DNA of 64,000 nucleotides from Thamnaconus septentrionalis (GCA_009823395.1 CM020502.1:17215944-17279943), one strand, 5' to 3'. Counted from the first letter of the stretch, positions 21,763 to 33,473 are shown. Made by a program: numbers and translations. The notes: generated by a model from the sequence alone, not told the origin.

Positions 21763-24345
21763 TCCTCTCTGTCTCTCGCTCTCTCTGTCTCTCTCAACAA
21801 TGTTCCCTTCGGTATGAAAATGTCTATGATGTTCTCTTCATACCACCGGCACACTCAGATCTGCTGGCTTCTCACGTCGATTGAAATGGTTTTCTCCACT
21901 TCAGTCACTCAGAATAAACACCTGGTCATGTGATCAGATGTTTACACTTGTCATTGGTAATATTGGGCAGACGTCTGTTGACCTTTCATGCGACCTTCAG
22001 CTTTCAACTGAATTCTTGCTCAAGCATCCCTCCCGTCCCCAGCGGCATATTTAATCGGTCTTACGTGGATTCCCGAGCCAATCACCTTCTTTTAGATTCA
22101 AAGGGGTACAAGATATGATTCACGTCAAGCTGGTTCATGAGAAACGGCTGCGGCAAGATGAAAACCTGACAAAGTAAATGGTGGCTGCGAAAGAGGTTAA
22201 CGCGGAAGCTGTTGTAGCGTCGGGTTTAATAAAACGATCAATCAGTCAATCAATATATTTTATTCAATCAGGTAAAAGACTCATTGAGATTAAAATCTCT
22301 TTTTATAGAGCGACCTGACCAAGAGGGCAACATAAACAATGTTTACTTTTTGACCAGAGCAAACCCTCGTATGCCAGCGCTGGTGTGATTTCCCAGGTCG
22401 GTTGAGTCAGGCTCAAACTGGTTTCTGAATCAAGTTTCAGTCGCTGCACCACAAACAAGATACAGATGCATTTTGGTTGATAAATGTTTGTGTGTGGAGA
22501 AATGAAGTTTTAATTTAAAATCAGCATTGCCAGTGGCAAAAGTCACAGGTTTGCAGTCAGTGTGAGTCACTCTGAAGTCCATATTTCTGCAAACTTTTCA
22601 AACTCACACACAATCTATACAATCTATATCGCACATATCTCCTAATGATGGATCAAATGTGACTGTTCAATGGGCTATTATATTTTTTTTTATCACAGAT
22701 GTGATGAGCTTTGGCTATCTGAGATCATCTTAAAATTAATCAGAGGCATTTCTCTGAAAGGATGCTCACTTGGACAGCAATTTGTGTAAAGTCAGGGCTG
22801 AGGAGATATTTTTTTTCTTTTCTTTGTGGCTGGATTGTTGCAATTACTTTCCCCCGGCACTGCCCGACTAATCCTCAATTCAGAATTGAGAATTAATCTG
22901 GTGCCTTTGCGTAGGCGTTTTATATCGGCGTTTAATACCAGCGGACACAACTGTCTCAGTACGCAATTGGGTGAGTTTGCGACCAATCGGGGAAGCGGAG
23001 CGAGTGACGTAGGCAGTGTAGCCAGCAGCCTTAAATCTCTCTCTCTTTCTATCTCTCTCTCACTCTCTCCCACTCGCTCTCAACAATGTTTTAACAATTC
23101 AAAGACACTTTCAGTTATTTTTTTGAAAGGGGGATCCGCCCGTTTTAAGTCACATGAGTCTTATTTAAATCTATTTTTGTACAGCTCACATTACATTGCT
23201 GTTTGTTCTTCCTGGGCTTTCATAGAAACACATCAGCACCAATAAAAGGAGGCTTCAGGAGATCAAATGCATATAAATGATGATTCCTTTTTATGGTGAC
23301 TTTTATTGCGTTTCACCTGTCACAGTACACGACCTTAAGTCTCCCTCGTCAGACCTGAAGTTTTATGAGATGAAAAAGATGCTCAGGTCAAGGTTTCACT
23401 TGGGGAGGATGATCAGCACATTTCAAATGTGAAATCTCATGTGCGACATATAAACATCATGATGACGTTGGATCTTGTGGTCGGTGGTGAACCCTATCAA
23501 TAAATCTATCTAAGTGCTCCCCTATCCCAAAACAATGATTTTGACTGTTCTTCTATCCGGTTACTCATTTAATCAGAGTTGAAATAGTTGAAAGACATTA
23601 AGTTTAACGTGCTGTTTTTCTCCGCACGGGCTCTTGTGTTTCCATTCTACAGTGGTGGAAAAAAGTTTTTGGACACCTCATGTATTTGCAATTCTCAGAA
23701 TCAGTCAAGTGCAGTTTATTTTAGTGCAGTCATCAACATCTACCCACATGCTGCATATGCACTGTTCCATCCAGCATAGAAGCGGATGTTTTTTTAGCAA
23801 GATGACGTCCCCTGCAACACATACAGAGTAGAAGTGTACAAGAACTACAATAATTTAGTTTTATTATTTTGTCTTAACAACAGAAAAACAACAAAATAGT
23901 TTCCCTTTAATTGTGTGCCTCTGATCCCACACATATATATAAACACAGAAAAGATTATCTGGCAAATATTTAATGGAAATAATTGGGATTGGCTAAAATT
24001 TTAAGGGTGTCCAAAAACTTTTTTTTGACAGTGTCACCTACCTTGGAGCCAGTTTTGGTTCATAGGTGCCACCTGAGTTTGTTTTACATGTATTCATGAA
24101 ATAGTGTCATGCAAGAAAGTCTCGATAGTAACAAAAAACTGAAACAATGCCATTTGTCACATAATTCTTTTTTTTTTATTTGCTTTTTTGCATTTAGCTT
24201 GTTGTTTTGTACACCCACACCCCCCCCAAAACTTGAACGCTTTTCTTTGTCCCCCACAGGCCAAACATCAAGTTCGTCGGCCTACTCCCCCACAGGAACC
24301 TCTTCCTCGGGCGTCCAGTTTATCCGCACCTCCGTGAGGACGTGA
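20060..24345 (+). CDS. kdf1: Keratinocyte differentiation factor 1-like
   Basis: Three coding exons, 20060-20990, 21077-21163 and 24260-24345, give 367 residues. The start was chosen at MTGDGTAGG because an acceptor at 20007 excludes the upstream ATG at 19991 from a spliced transcript; this ATG has a G at -3. The recognisable block is residues about 205-285, where LISKKLLELFSEYQIEEL, CTTDSVFL and RLVRGIIRISTR match human KDF1 closely. A cysteine-rich segment (about 75-115) matches a similar one in KDF1. The rest is Ser-rich and low in predicted structure. KDF1 controls the balance of proliferation and differentiation in epidermis and is thought to act at cell junctions and in the cytoplasm. 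The a/b paralogue is undecided. Exon 1 is GC-rich with strong codon bias, so it produces long open frames on the opposite strand; those are shadows. Confidence 0.82.
21709..21804 (+). repeat. AGCAGCCTTAAA-(CT)n-CAACAATGTT module, copy 1
   Basis: Starts AGCAGCCTTAAA, runs through (CT)n and ends CTCTCAACAATGTT. The same start, CT tract and end recur at 23024-23090, so this is more than a chance CT microsatellite. It lies in kdf1 intron 2. Confidence 0.65.
22230..22340 (+). repeat. Probable dispersed repeat fragment
   Basis: The stretch CTCATTGAGATTAAAATCTC followed by GACCTGACCAAGAGGGCA recalls a repeat common in fish intergenic DNA. Ends and class are unknown. Confidence 0.3.
23024..23090 (+). 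repeat. AGCAGCCTTAAA-(CT)n-CAACAATGTT module, copy 2
   Basis: Second copy of the module at 21709-21804, with a shorter CT tract. It is preceded by a CpG-containing stretch with CCAAT- and CRE-like motifs (22978-23015). Confidence 0.65.
23650..24030. mobile_element. Tc1-like miniature element
   Basis: The left end, CAGTGGTGGAAAAAAGTTTT followed by TGGACACC, is mirrored on the right by GGTGTCCAAAAACTTTTTTT. The left flank is TA (23648-23649). The right terminus is degraded, so the end is approximate. No transposase is present. It lies in kdf1 intron 2, about 230 nt before the last exon. Confidence 0.7.
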
Positions 24346-25166
24346 TGCCGACCCTCCACACGACGAACGCAAGCGTGACTCACTTGTCACGAGGTGACGT
24401 ATTTTAAGTCGTGACCTTTCTTGCACAGGAGTCTTATGGCTGAGCCAAGCTCTTTATTAGGACCAGGGCTGAATGAAAATGTGAAAAACCTCACATTATC
24501 TGAAGGACTTATCTCAACTCAGGCCTCCGTGTGTACATATTTACCCTCAATAATGATGTGGATTTCTGAAGGATTGCTTTATTCAGAGCTTTCCCCACAG
24601 GTAGTAGCTGTTGTTTGCTTTCAAAGCCACTGCATCGCTAATTGCTTTCCAAACCTTATCTTCGAAGAATTCATTCTTCTGGAACCGGACCCAATCAGAT
24701 TGTTCAGCTGCAGTACTGAATGCTTGTGTAGCACGTTCATGGTGTTTCTTTTTTTTTTCGGCACATTTCACCTTTTTGTAGATGTAATTTCAAAGAAACG
24801 CGTTTGACTCTCAAGGGTATTGCCTTGCATATCATTTGTCCATTGGTGAATCTCAGTCTAAGTCAAGAAATTGTGTTTTTTCCTTGAGTTGAATATTCTG
24901 CTATTTTGTATGGATGTCAGAATGCCTGCGATTGGCACTATTGGAAAAGAATGAAGTAACAATAGTTCTCTTGTAATAATGTCATTTGGTGGATTTGTTG
25001 TTGTTTGTGCTTGCGGCACATCTTTCTAAAAAGTTTGCTTTCTCCTTATTTTGTATATGTGATGTTGCTGCTGTAGCTGCAGGGGATTGAAGGGATGACA
25101 AAATATATATTTTTTTTAAAAAAGTATCCACAATGCCACCGAGGTGAAAAGGGAGACTTGGACTCC

Positions 25167-25172
25167 AATAAA
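25167..25172 (+). promoter_or_regulatory. Candidate kdf1 poly(A) signal
   Basis: AATAAA about 820 nt after the kdf1 stop. Another AATAAA at 26809-26814 could serve a longer 3' UTR. Confidence 0.4.
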
Positions 25173-26851
25173 CAGGTTCTTAAAATTCAGGTTGAGCAGA
25201 GTTGAAACCAGTGCCAAAATGTACGACGTAATTATTTATTACAACAATTTAAATTGATGAGAAAAGAAAAAAAAAGCCAGAGACCCTCCCAGGTATCAGT
25301 CCGACTCCGTCCGGTTCCCACGGTGTCGGCGGCCGTCCTCCCAGACGTGGTGTGCGACGAGACAGGTCCTGTCTTGGCACAAAGTTTGATTTAAAAACTT
25401 TGTCAGTCTAAACTAACTGAATATAAACCACTATGAATGTGGAATGAAAGGGAAAAACGTGTGTGTTCATTCCTTAAGACGGCTTCATGTTACTCTTCGT
25501 GGTTCCCCTTGGTCTGCTTCGGTGTCCCCCTGCTTCTCTTTCCGGCCACCCCGTCCGTCCCCCCCTCTTCTCTGCCTTTTGTCCCATTAGCATAGCGCGC
25601 TGTCCCAGAACCCAGACAATTCCATCCCTGTCACACATATTTCTCCACGCCCTTGTCATTGTGTTAGTTGAGCATGTGGACTTGAACGAGTTCCACTTCA
25701 AGGTAAAAGTGAATGCCTCAGCAACATCTGTAGCAGCCAACCTTATTCGTCTGGTATAAATTTAAGCATAGAGGCAAATTATGGTTTTACAACATAGTTT
25801 TTACTACTCTGTTTTGCAACGTTTAACTGACTGTGCATTGAAGAATCCGAATTGCTCTGCGCACGAGCAGAGCCGAGCTATCTGTCTACCGGCAAGTCAA
25901 CGTGCTGCAAAACTCATATATGAAATTCTTTTTTCAGTCTCTTTGGGAAGAAAAAATAAAATCAGTCAAAGCCAAGGAGTGGAAACCTTTGGGGTTTGTT
26001 GTTGTTGATTTTTTTTTTAATCAAATGTTATATTTCTGTTAACATTGTTTAAAATAATGCAATTATTGTGAAATGTGATTTTCTTTTTCTTTTTTTTTAC
26101 TTTCAATTACAAAATCTTGTAATGGAAAAAGTGATTCCATGGGTGTCATAATACTTCACAATACCAGATTTAGGCCAGAGGTTGCTTTATCTGCAGTAGC
26201 TCTAATTTATTAGTGACATTAACCGACACAGACCGAGAAGTAAAAGAATGTTTTCTAACCCCAGTGTGCCTGCTGTGCATGCTGCTGGGCGCTGCTGATG
26301 GAAAGCTGACTCACTGAACTGTGTTAAGTTAAATTTTGTTTGTTTTTGTTGTTGTTGTTGTTTTTTTATCAGCATTAGATTATGGTAACTCTGGGTCATG
26401 GACCCTGTTTTAGCTTCCTCAGGTAATGCACATGGCTATCTAATGCACATTTCATGCCATAGTTCATCAAGTGTAATTTTATATGAAGCAATATTGTAAC
26501 TCCAATATCCCAGTTTTTGCAATAAAACAATTAGTTGGATTCTCATTGCCCCAAGAAAGCATTCCACATTTTGAAAGCAGTAAAATATAAAGCTTCTTTT
26601 TTCAGATTCATTTATTGGCAGTTTTTCCTGTGACCCAACAACGCACCTAAGAGGAGAATGTCCATTTCTGTTGCCCTGATTGAACTAACTTTTTGTTGAC
26701 ATTATCAGAACTTAGCCTGTAATCTTTCAACATAAATAAACATGTAATATCACAAAGTCTCTATGTGGGATTTGGTTTTTCATTCTTTTATAGATGCTCT
26801 TTCATTTCAATAAAACTGCTGTAGGATGGAGGAGGTAGCAGTATGAAAATA

Positions 26852-26857
26852 TTTATT
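26852..26857 (-). promoter_or_regulatory. nr0b2 poly(A) signal
   Basis: TTTATT on the plus strand is AATAAA on the minus strand, 36 nt past the nr0b2 stop codon. That would make a very short 3' UTR. Confidence 0.6.
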
Positions 26858-26892
26858 ATACATGCTCAACATTACACTTACGATCAGAAAAG

Positions 26893-27752
26893 TCATTGCA
26901 TTAACAGCATCTCCGTCAGCAAATGCAGCATATTTGTGTTGCCAAGGACTGGCTGGAAGAACAGCTCTGTGACCGGGCTGTGGCTCAAAGTCTGAACGGC
27001 GGCGGCTGCTCGAAGGATGTCGCCGAAGCGAGCGGAGTCGTCGACGCGCAGGAGGCGGACGATCCCTTGGAGCGCATGCCGAGCTTCACGTTGGAGGCCT
27101 TCAACGAAGGATGAAGCGTCCAGTCCTCGGACGGCTGCAACAGACCGACAGACCGAGGAGCACGATCTTTTACACTTTTCAATACCCATCGTGCAAACTT
27201 TGTAACAACGCTCATCGTCTTACCAGGGTCGAACAACAAAGCGCCCTTCAGGTAGGCGTACTCCTTCGGACTGAGGTCCAGATTCCATAGCTGATGCAGG
27301 CAAGTCCTCAGCTTGCCGACGTCCCTCGGAGTCGGCTGCTCCGCCTCCTTCGGAGTCGACCCTGGTCCGAGTAGGATCTTCCTCAGGAGGCTCGAGTTGG
27401 GCCTGTCAGTCACTTCAAAGAAGATCTTGTCTTGGGCAAGACCCAGGACGAACAGAGGGACCCAGCTGTGTTTTAGCAACGATAACTGATCTCCTCGAGG
27501 AAGCTGGCGGAAAGACGGTAAACTCCGGAGGAAGCGCATTGTTTTCACCAAGACGTCGGACGCAACTCGGCATGTGGTCTTGGGGTCCTTCAGGCAAACT
27601 GTCCTGCGCTTGCAGTGGCAAGTGGGTGTGGCGGTTGCACAGTCGAGGTGTCGGGCCTTCCGTCCAATCAAGATACCGTAGAGGATACCGTGCGGATGCT
27701 GCTGCCAGCACCCGGAGCAGCTGCTCTCTGCGGTCTCCTCCAGAGGGTACAT
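26893..27752 (-). CDS. nr0b2: Nuclear receptor subfamily 0 group B member 2 (SHP)
   Basis: Two exons, 27224-27752 and 26893-27134, give 256 residues; human SHP has 257. It is an atypical orphan receptor with only a ligand-binding-type domain and no zinc-finger DNA-binding domain. It represses other receptors such as LRH-1 and HNF4A in bile-acid and lipid metabolism. Landmarks: FLRSLPSFRQLPRGDQLSLL (about 92-111), GLAQDKIFFEV, LSPKEYAYLKGALLFDPG and the C-terminal LLTEMLLMQ, all aligning with human SHP. The N-terminal coactivator-like motif reads ILYGIL, where human has ILYALL. Donor (GTAAGA) and acceptor (TTGCAG) are good. It is transcribed away from nudc, an arrangement also found in human. 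The a/b paralogue is undecided. Confidence 0.9.
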
Positions 27753-27826
27753 GATGATGACCGACGAGCAGTCACTCCTGAGAGTGTGAGCGGTTGTAGA
27801 GGGTACACTCCCACAAGCCCAGGTGC

Positions 27827-27833
27827 TATTTAA
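27827..27833 (-). promoter_or_regulatory. TATA-like box of nr0b2
   Basis: TTAAATA on the minus strand, about 75 nt upstream of the start codon. It would place transcription initiation near 27800 and a 5' UTR of about 50 nt. Confidence 0.45.
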
Positions 27834-29484
27834 CGGGCGTCACCCGTTCACCAGGTGCTCGGCCCAGACCCTCCTTCTTCAGTGGCCACGGACCTCCCAC
27901 GCAGCGGGGATCTAGGTTGCTTCTACGTGTCTGCGATAAAGGCTCGTTAAACTTGGTAGCCGACAGGGTTGGTGGAATACAGAAGCCGTCGGGGTCAATG
28001 ACATTTATCACTTCGCCTTCAGTCGTTAAATCAGCCAGCTTGTCAAGGACTGGCTGTGTCAGCGATTGGCCAGCCAACTCATGTGTCCCAGTTCTTCCTG
28101 TTTTTGGGGTTTTTTTTGAAAGTTTGAGATTTTGAGAAGTTATCATTGGTTACTTGGATCTCAACCACAGATTACGACCCACTCACAATTGTGTAATATC
28201 ATTTATTTGTTGATTTTTATTGGTTTTCCTATTGACGGGCAGGAGTTCAACAGCAAACCCTCTAGTGATGACATAAGGGCAGCGAGGATATGTAATCTGG
28301 GCCACAAGGAGATAGTACAGGTTGACCTCTAGTCTACTAGCACAATGACTGTACCTGGGGTCTGCATTTGCACCGTGTTTGGGACATTTGTCAAGTCTTA
28401 AAATGTAGCAGATTTTGAGCTTGGTCCTTGAACCATGTGTCTCCAAAACAGGTAAGACTTGTGTTCCTCAATGTGTTACTGACTTTCTTTCTCTCTGTTA
28501 CAACCATAAATAAACCTTGGAAAAAAGAAATCCAAGTTTTTGAGACTCTGAAAGTTGATGCTTTTCCCTGTCTCCCTTAAATCACGGTTCAGCTAAACCT
28601 TTGACAACCCTCTTTTGTTGTAGCAACGCTGTTTAAAACGGGGCGTTATAAACTTAGTGTGATTGCAATGAAATTACAATTTCATTACAAATTCATTTGT
28701 AGAAAAGATTGCAACAGACCATGCGACAAACACTGATACTGCTTTGAAATGCTGAAACTTTTTTTTTTTTTTACTTTTTTTTATGTAAGCCGTGAAGATA
28801 TGTTATTTGTTGTTTCAGTTTTTTTTTTATGTGATGAAACCAAAATCAAATAAATCAAGAATTTAATAAAAAATAAATAAAATAAAGATTTTAAACAGAC
28901 ACTTGCTCCAAGAATCACCCAGGGTCAACAAAGTCAAATTAAGTAGCATTTTATTGACAGAATTTGGTCACGATCATGATAAAGCCAAACCTTTACCTTT
29001 ATTCATCCTTTATTGAAAAAAGTGTCAGTGCCACCAAGCTTTTATACAGCAAGAGCTGAATCTCTGTGTTTGTTGAGGACTCGAATGCAGGCAATTGCTG
29101 CGAATTGTATGCAAGGGCAGCTATATCAGAATTGGTTAAATCACTTCTAATTCTAAATTTAAAAAAAATTATTCTAAAGATAATGAAAATTGTTCTCTTA
29201 TTTACATTTTGTCAGTTGGTATTTTGTTTGGCGCTCTAGAAAATTCTCCTTCTTTCTCGACGCCTGGCTTCGCGGCTCACCGGTTTGTTCACCTGATTTG
29301 ATGACTCGACTGTCAATTGAAATACTGTGTCGCGATTGGCTAAAACATTTGCGGGGCCGGGTTTGTTGCCAGGAAGCGTGTGACTGACTACACACACAGG
29401 CCTGGCACGCTACAGCTGCAAGCGTTACTCAGCGTTTGTCTTGTCACAGCTCCGTTTTTAATCGTCATTTTATAACTTCCAAAG
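27834..29484. other. Divergent upstream region between nr0b2 and nudc
   Basis: No confident gene. A minus-strand open frame at 27826-28146 (106 codons) overlaps the nr0b2 promoter; I could not assign it and it lacks clear splice or promoter support. An AGGTTGACCT palindrome lies at 28319-28328. The stretch from 28500 to 29180 is AT-rich and holds nothing I recognise. Confidence 0.4.
29335..29339 (-). promoter_or_regulatory. CCAAT box upstream of nudc
   Basis: ATTGG on the plus strand (inverted CCAAT) in a CGCGATTGGCTA context, about 146 nt before the nudc ATG. This is typical of a TATA-less housekeeping promoter. Confidence 0.4.
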
Positions 29485-32400
29485 ATGGGTGACGACGAGG
29501 AAAAGTTCGACGGCATTTTGCTCAGTATGGCCCAACAGCATGAGGGGATAGACGAGGTGAGCGTGTCGCCGGCGTGCTGAACCAACTTACTAGCCTGTGA
29601 GCTGCTAGCCTCGGCTAGCCACTTAGCATCAACGAACTTTGAAGTAATGTTTGCAACGTTTTAATATGTTTGTGCGTTTGTTTTAGGATATGGCAACAGT
29701 CTGTCTTATTAGATGATACTTTGAGGGCGGATTCAACATTTTAGATGAATATTCTGCTGATTTGGACGCACAAAATGTCTTGCAATATGATACCATGTCT
29801 TCCAGGAGATCCTTAGTTTCACTGCGTTATGATCATTTCCAATCGTAACGCGCTATGAAGTCAAAGTGAGGATAATGTGTTTTATTTATGTGCTTTCACT
29901 GCTTTGTCAGGTCGATAGTCACATGACAACCAGGAGGGGGAATGAATTGGTGTCGCTTCAATGAATGTCAGTCACAATTTTTGACGGGAAGCTTTTTCTT
30001 CTTCGATGCTTAACGGCAGCCAACATTAAAATGCACATTACTGCCATCTGCTGTCATTAGTCCGCTACTTACCTGGACAAATTAAAGGATGAAATAAGTG
30101 AAGGATAGAAAAAAAAACCAGGAAGACCTTAAAAATATTAGCAAGAAATAAGTGAATATAGGCATGCACATGATCAAAGCATGATGCTAAATTCCGCAAA
30201 ACTGTTTTTCCTTCAACAGTTGGTCAACACATTTTTCAGCTTCCTTCGCCGAAAAACAGACTTCTTCACTGGCGGCGAATCGGGCGCTCCGGAGAAGGTG
30301 AGTGCCGTCCCCATGTCTGCAGCTTCCTGAATCCAACCCACCGACTGAATCGCTGAATCCTCTTTCCCTCCTTGCTAGCTCATCAAAGATGCGTTTGCGC
30401 GCCACAACAAGCTCGCGCAAAAGTCCCACAAAGAGAAGCAGATGAAGGCCGAAAAGGAACGGAAAGAGAAGGCCGAGAGAGCGGCCAAGCTGGCGGAGGC
30501 GGAGGAGAAGAAGAAGAAAAACGACGACGGCCCTCGAATTCAGGAGCTCACCGACGAAGAGGCGGAGAAACTTCAGTCCGAACTGGACAAGGTGCGACCC
30601 GGAAGTCTCAACCACGTACGAGACGCTGTTTTATTTTACATTCCAGCGTGAGTATTAAACAGCGTGTTAATATGTGTGCAACAGAAGAAGAGAGAAGAGG
30701 AGAACGAAGCAAAATCGCCACCAAATGCTGAGAAGATGGCGGACAGTGCAGAAAAAGAGAAGGGGGTAAGAGAAGTGGCCGAAGGCGGTGTGTGACAGTG
30801 GGAGGTGTCGTCTGGTTCCTCACCTTCTCGTCTCTCAGTCTGAATCAGAGGGAGAGGAGGACGAAAAGGACAGCGGCAAACTCAAGCCCAACGCAGGGAA
30901 CGGGGCCGACCTGCCCAACTACAAGTGGACGCAGACGCTGTCTGAAGTCGACGTGAGTGCCTTGGTAGCGCAGGAAGCTGCGGAACACATCAGTGTTTCC
31001 TTCAGGAAATGAAGGATCTCTAATACGAGAGATCGTTTTTATCGGTTCCTTCACGGTCATATACGTGGTTCTGCACATACTTGGCTACGTCTTCGTAGTT
31101 TGCCATCAAATTTTACAAAATAAGATAAGGTTTGCCGTTGACCTGAACATATTTTTGACAGAAACGCAGAGTTGAAGTTAGAAATTAACCGAGCACCTTG
31201 TTGTTGTGAGGTGACAGTGTCTCAGGGAATGGGGACTTTCACCTGTGTTAATTGTCACTTTCACTGTCTACAAACTTCCCACCTTGTTATTTATTCACTT
31301 GTTTTGTTTTGTCCAGTGAATAAAGGTTCAGTTTGACAATGAAAATTGGTAACATAGTGCAGGAAGAGGCAGAAAACCCAAAGAAGCTTATTTGCAGCCT
31401 CGGTTTTAGACAAGAAAGAAAGAGGGAATAAAAATCCTTCAGGGAAAAAAAAAAAAAATCAAAAACGCATCACAGGACAGTCTGAGAGTCACACTTGGTC
31501 TGTTTGCATCCAGCCCTTCAGGCAGGACTTCTTCTCACTGCAAATATCTCCTCTGTTACTAATACCCCCCTCCTCCCTCCCACATGTACCCCCGCTCACA
31601 GATATCGGTGCCTTTCAACGTCAACTTCCGCATCAAGGGGAGGGACGTGGTGGTGGACGTCCAGCGGCGCTCGCTCAAGGTGGGCCTGAAGGGCCACCCG
31701 CCCATGCTGGAGGGCCAGCTCTTCAACGACGTCAAGGTGGAGGAGAGCTCGTGGCTCATCGACGACGGCAAGGTCGTCACCGTCCACTTGGAAAAGGTGA
31801 GGCCGAGGTCTGTGCGACGGCGGGCGCCTCGGCGACAGACGCATCGAGAAGACGCTCGAGTCTCGTCTCTCTTCTCGCTTCTCTTCAGATCAACAAGATG
31901 GAGTGGTGGAACAAAATCGTCACCACCGACCCCGAAATAAACACCAAGAAAGTCTGTCCGGAGAACTCGAAGGTGACACTTTTTTTCCAACGTTCTCGTC
32001 CCCACCGACTTGAAGTTGGCATCTCATCATCTGTGTGTGTGTGTGTGTGTGTGTCCTCTGCGAGCAGCTGTCGGACCTGGACGGAGAGACCCGCGGCATG
32101 GTGGAGAAGATGATGTACGACCAGCGGCAGAAGTCGATGGGCCTGCCGACGTCCGAGGAGCAGAAGAAACAAGACATCCTCAAAAAGTAAGACGCCGACG
32201 GTGGCGTTGTTTTCGCCGACTCATAAATGGCGACGCCGCGCCAACAATCATCTCAATGGCAGCTTTTATGGTGTATAAAAAGTTTATTGGAAGCGCTGTC
32301 TCGGTAAGCTGGATGCGTTGTTTTTCCCCCGTCTTTGGTCTTTGCGACACTTTTATTTACGTTCAAGGCCGGACGCACCTGCTGTAAGTGCAAGCAGTAA

Positions 32401-32523
32401 AAAAAAAAATACATTTAAAAAAAAAAAAAGCCGCGTGTCCTTTGGACCAGCTTCTGTCTCGCAGCGACGTCCCTCAGTTCCAGAAAAGTGTCGCTAGAAC
32501 CCATCCCAGTCCAGTTAGTCACG

Positions 32524-32554
<31 letters not shown>

Positions 32555-33473
32555 CCAACAATAACTAAAATAATAAAAAGTTTCCTCACTGGCCACAAGG
32601 AGGTGCTGCACTTGGCCAGGGTGAAGAATCTACATCAGTGATTCTCAACTGGTGGAGTCCCAGTCAGGACATTGGGGGGGGGGGCTGCCCTCTAATATGT
32701 GACCCAATCAAAACCCAAAAGTGGGCCCCGAACCACCAGTTGAGATTCGTTGATCTGCATTGAATTTGCAGGAAGAGAAAGTTTCCATCCTCTTTAAACC
32801 AGATGTGTTGAGAGTATTTAGTAGTTCAACAAATCAACAGCTGTCATGCATGGACTTCAATACATTTGTAGCATCGACCAAAACGCTCAGATCCTTTTGA
32901 ATATAGAACAAAAATTCATCATCTTTCAGTGTTGATTCAGTTCCGTTGGAGACACTTGCAAGCTTCTTTTTTTTTACACTGGCGTGAAAATCAGCATCAC
33001 ACCAAAGATTCTATAGTATGGCTCCATTTCATTAGTGAGGGTCAGAATAAAGCAGAATGCATCATTTGTGCCAAGGACGGAGCAACAAAGGAATACGAGT
33101 CTGATTTGGAGGAAATCCTCATTTGAATCACCAGTAAAATGGAAAAAGAAAGCTGTGCTGTAATTTCAATGTGTTTTTTATTGTTGTTGTTCAAAGTGGT
33201 TTTAAAGCCTGTGGTAAATATCGTTCTGGAACTGGCATCGAAACCAAGGTGTTTGATTTGGCATCACATCAGAAATTCAGGACACCCAGCTGCTGGTAAT
33301 GTAGGTCAGCGCGCGCTTGCTGGAAGCCTCGTGTCTCGTGAAGCACGGCTCCGTCGTGATGGCGCCCTCTTTGTGTGGCTACAGTGACAACGTTGCGTTG
33401 TGTCTCGTGTCGCCGCCGCAGGTTCATGGCTCAGCACCCGGAGATGGATTTCTCCAAAGCCAAGTTCAGCTGA
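29485..33473 (+). CDS. nudc: Nuclear distribution protein NudC
   Basis: Nine exons: 29485-29556, 30220-30297, 30379-30591, 30685-30765, 30839-30952, 31602-31796, 31889-31972, 32068-32186, 33422-33473. All phases fit and give 335 residues (human NUDC 331). The N-terminus has the NudC motif [16 protein letters not shown] (25-40), followed by a charged coiled coil rich in Lys and Glu (about 60-148), an acidic stretch (SEGEEDEKD), the CS (p23-like) domain from YKWTQTLSE to about residue 260, and the conserved tail [21 protein letters not shown] is a cytoplasmic co-chaperone of HSP90 that stabilises dynein regulators and is needed for mitosis and nuclear migration. The last exon codes only 17 residues. 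Intron 8 (32187-33421) holds a hAT miniature element and a BED-finger-like relic. Confidence 0.95.
32636..32752. mobile_element. hAT-type miniature element in nudc intron 8
   Basis: 117 bp with inverted ends CAGTGATTCTCAACTGGTGG and CCACCAGTTGAGATTCGTTG. The 8-bp flanks ATCTACAT (32628-32635) and ATCTGCAT (32753-32760) match at 7 of 8 positions, which is the hAT target-duplication size. Confidence 0.85.
32990..33126 (+). pseudogene. Possible BED zinc-finger relic of a hAT transposase
   Basis: The frame contains SIVWLHF followed by NKAECIIC, which fits the first half of a BED finger (VWxHF, then CxxC). The His pair that should follow is missing, and the frame ends soon after. No longer transposase homology was seen. 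It is in nudc intron 8, close to a hAT miniature element. Confidence 0.3.

Larger units (their letters stand above)
24346..26892 (+). other. kdf1 3' UTR and convergent intergenic region
   Basis: No further coding exon seen. AT-rich sequence with plus-strand poly(A) signals at 25167 and 26809 converges on the minus-strand signal of nr0b2 at 26852-26857. Confidence 0.45.

Noticed and set aside
27826..28146. 106-codon minus-strand frame with VINVIDPDGFCIPPTLSAT
   Set aside because: It looks protein-like in places, but I recognise no family, it overlaps the probable nr0b2 promoter, and no splice or promoter signals support it. A protein search would settle it.
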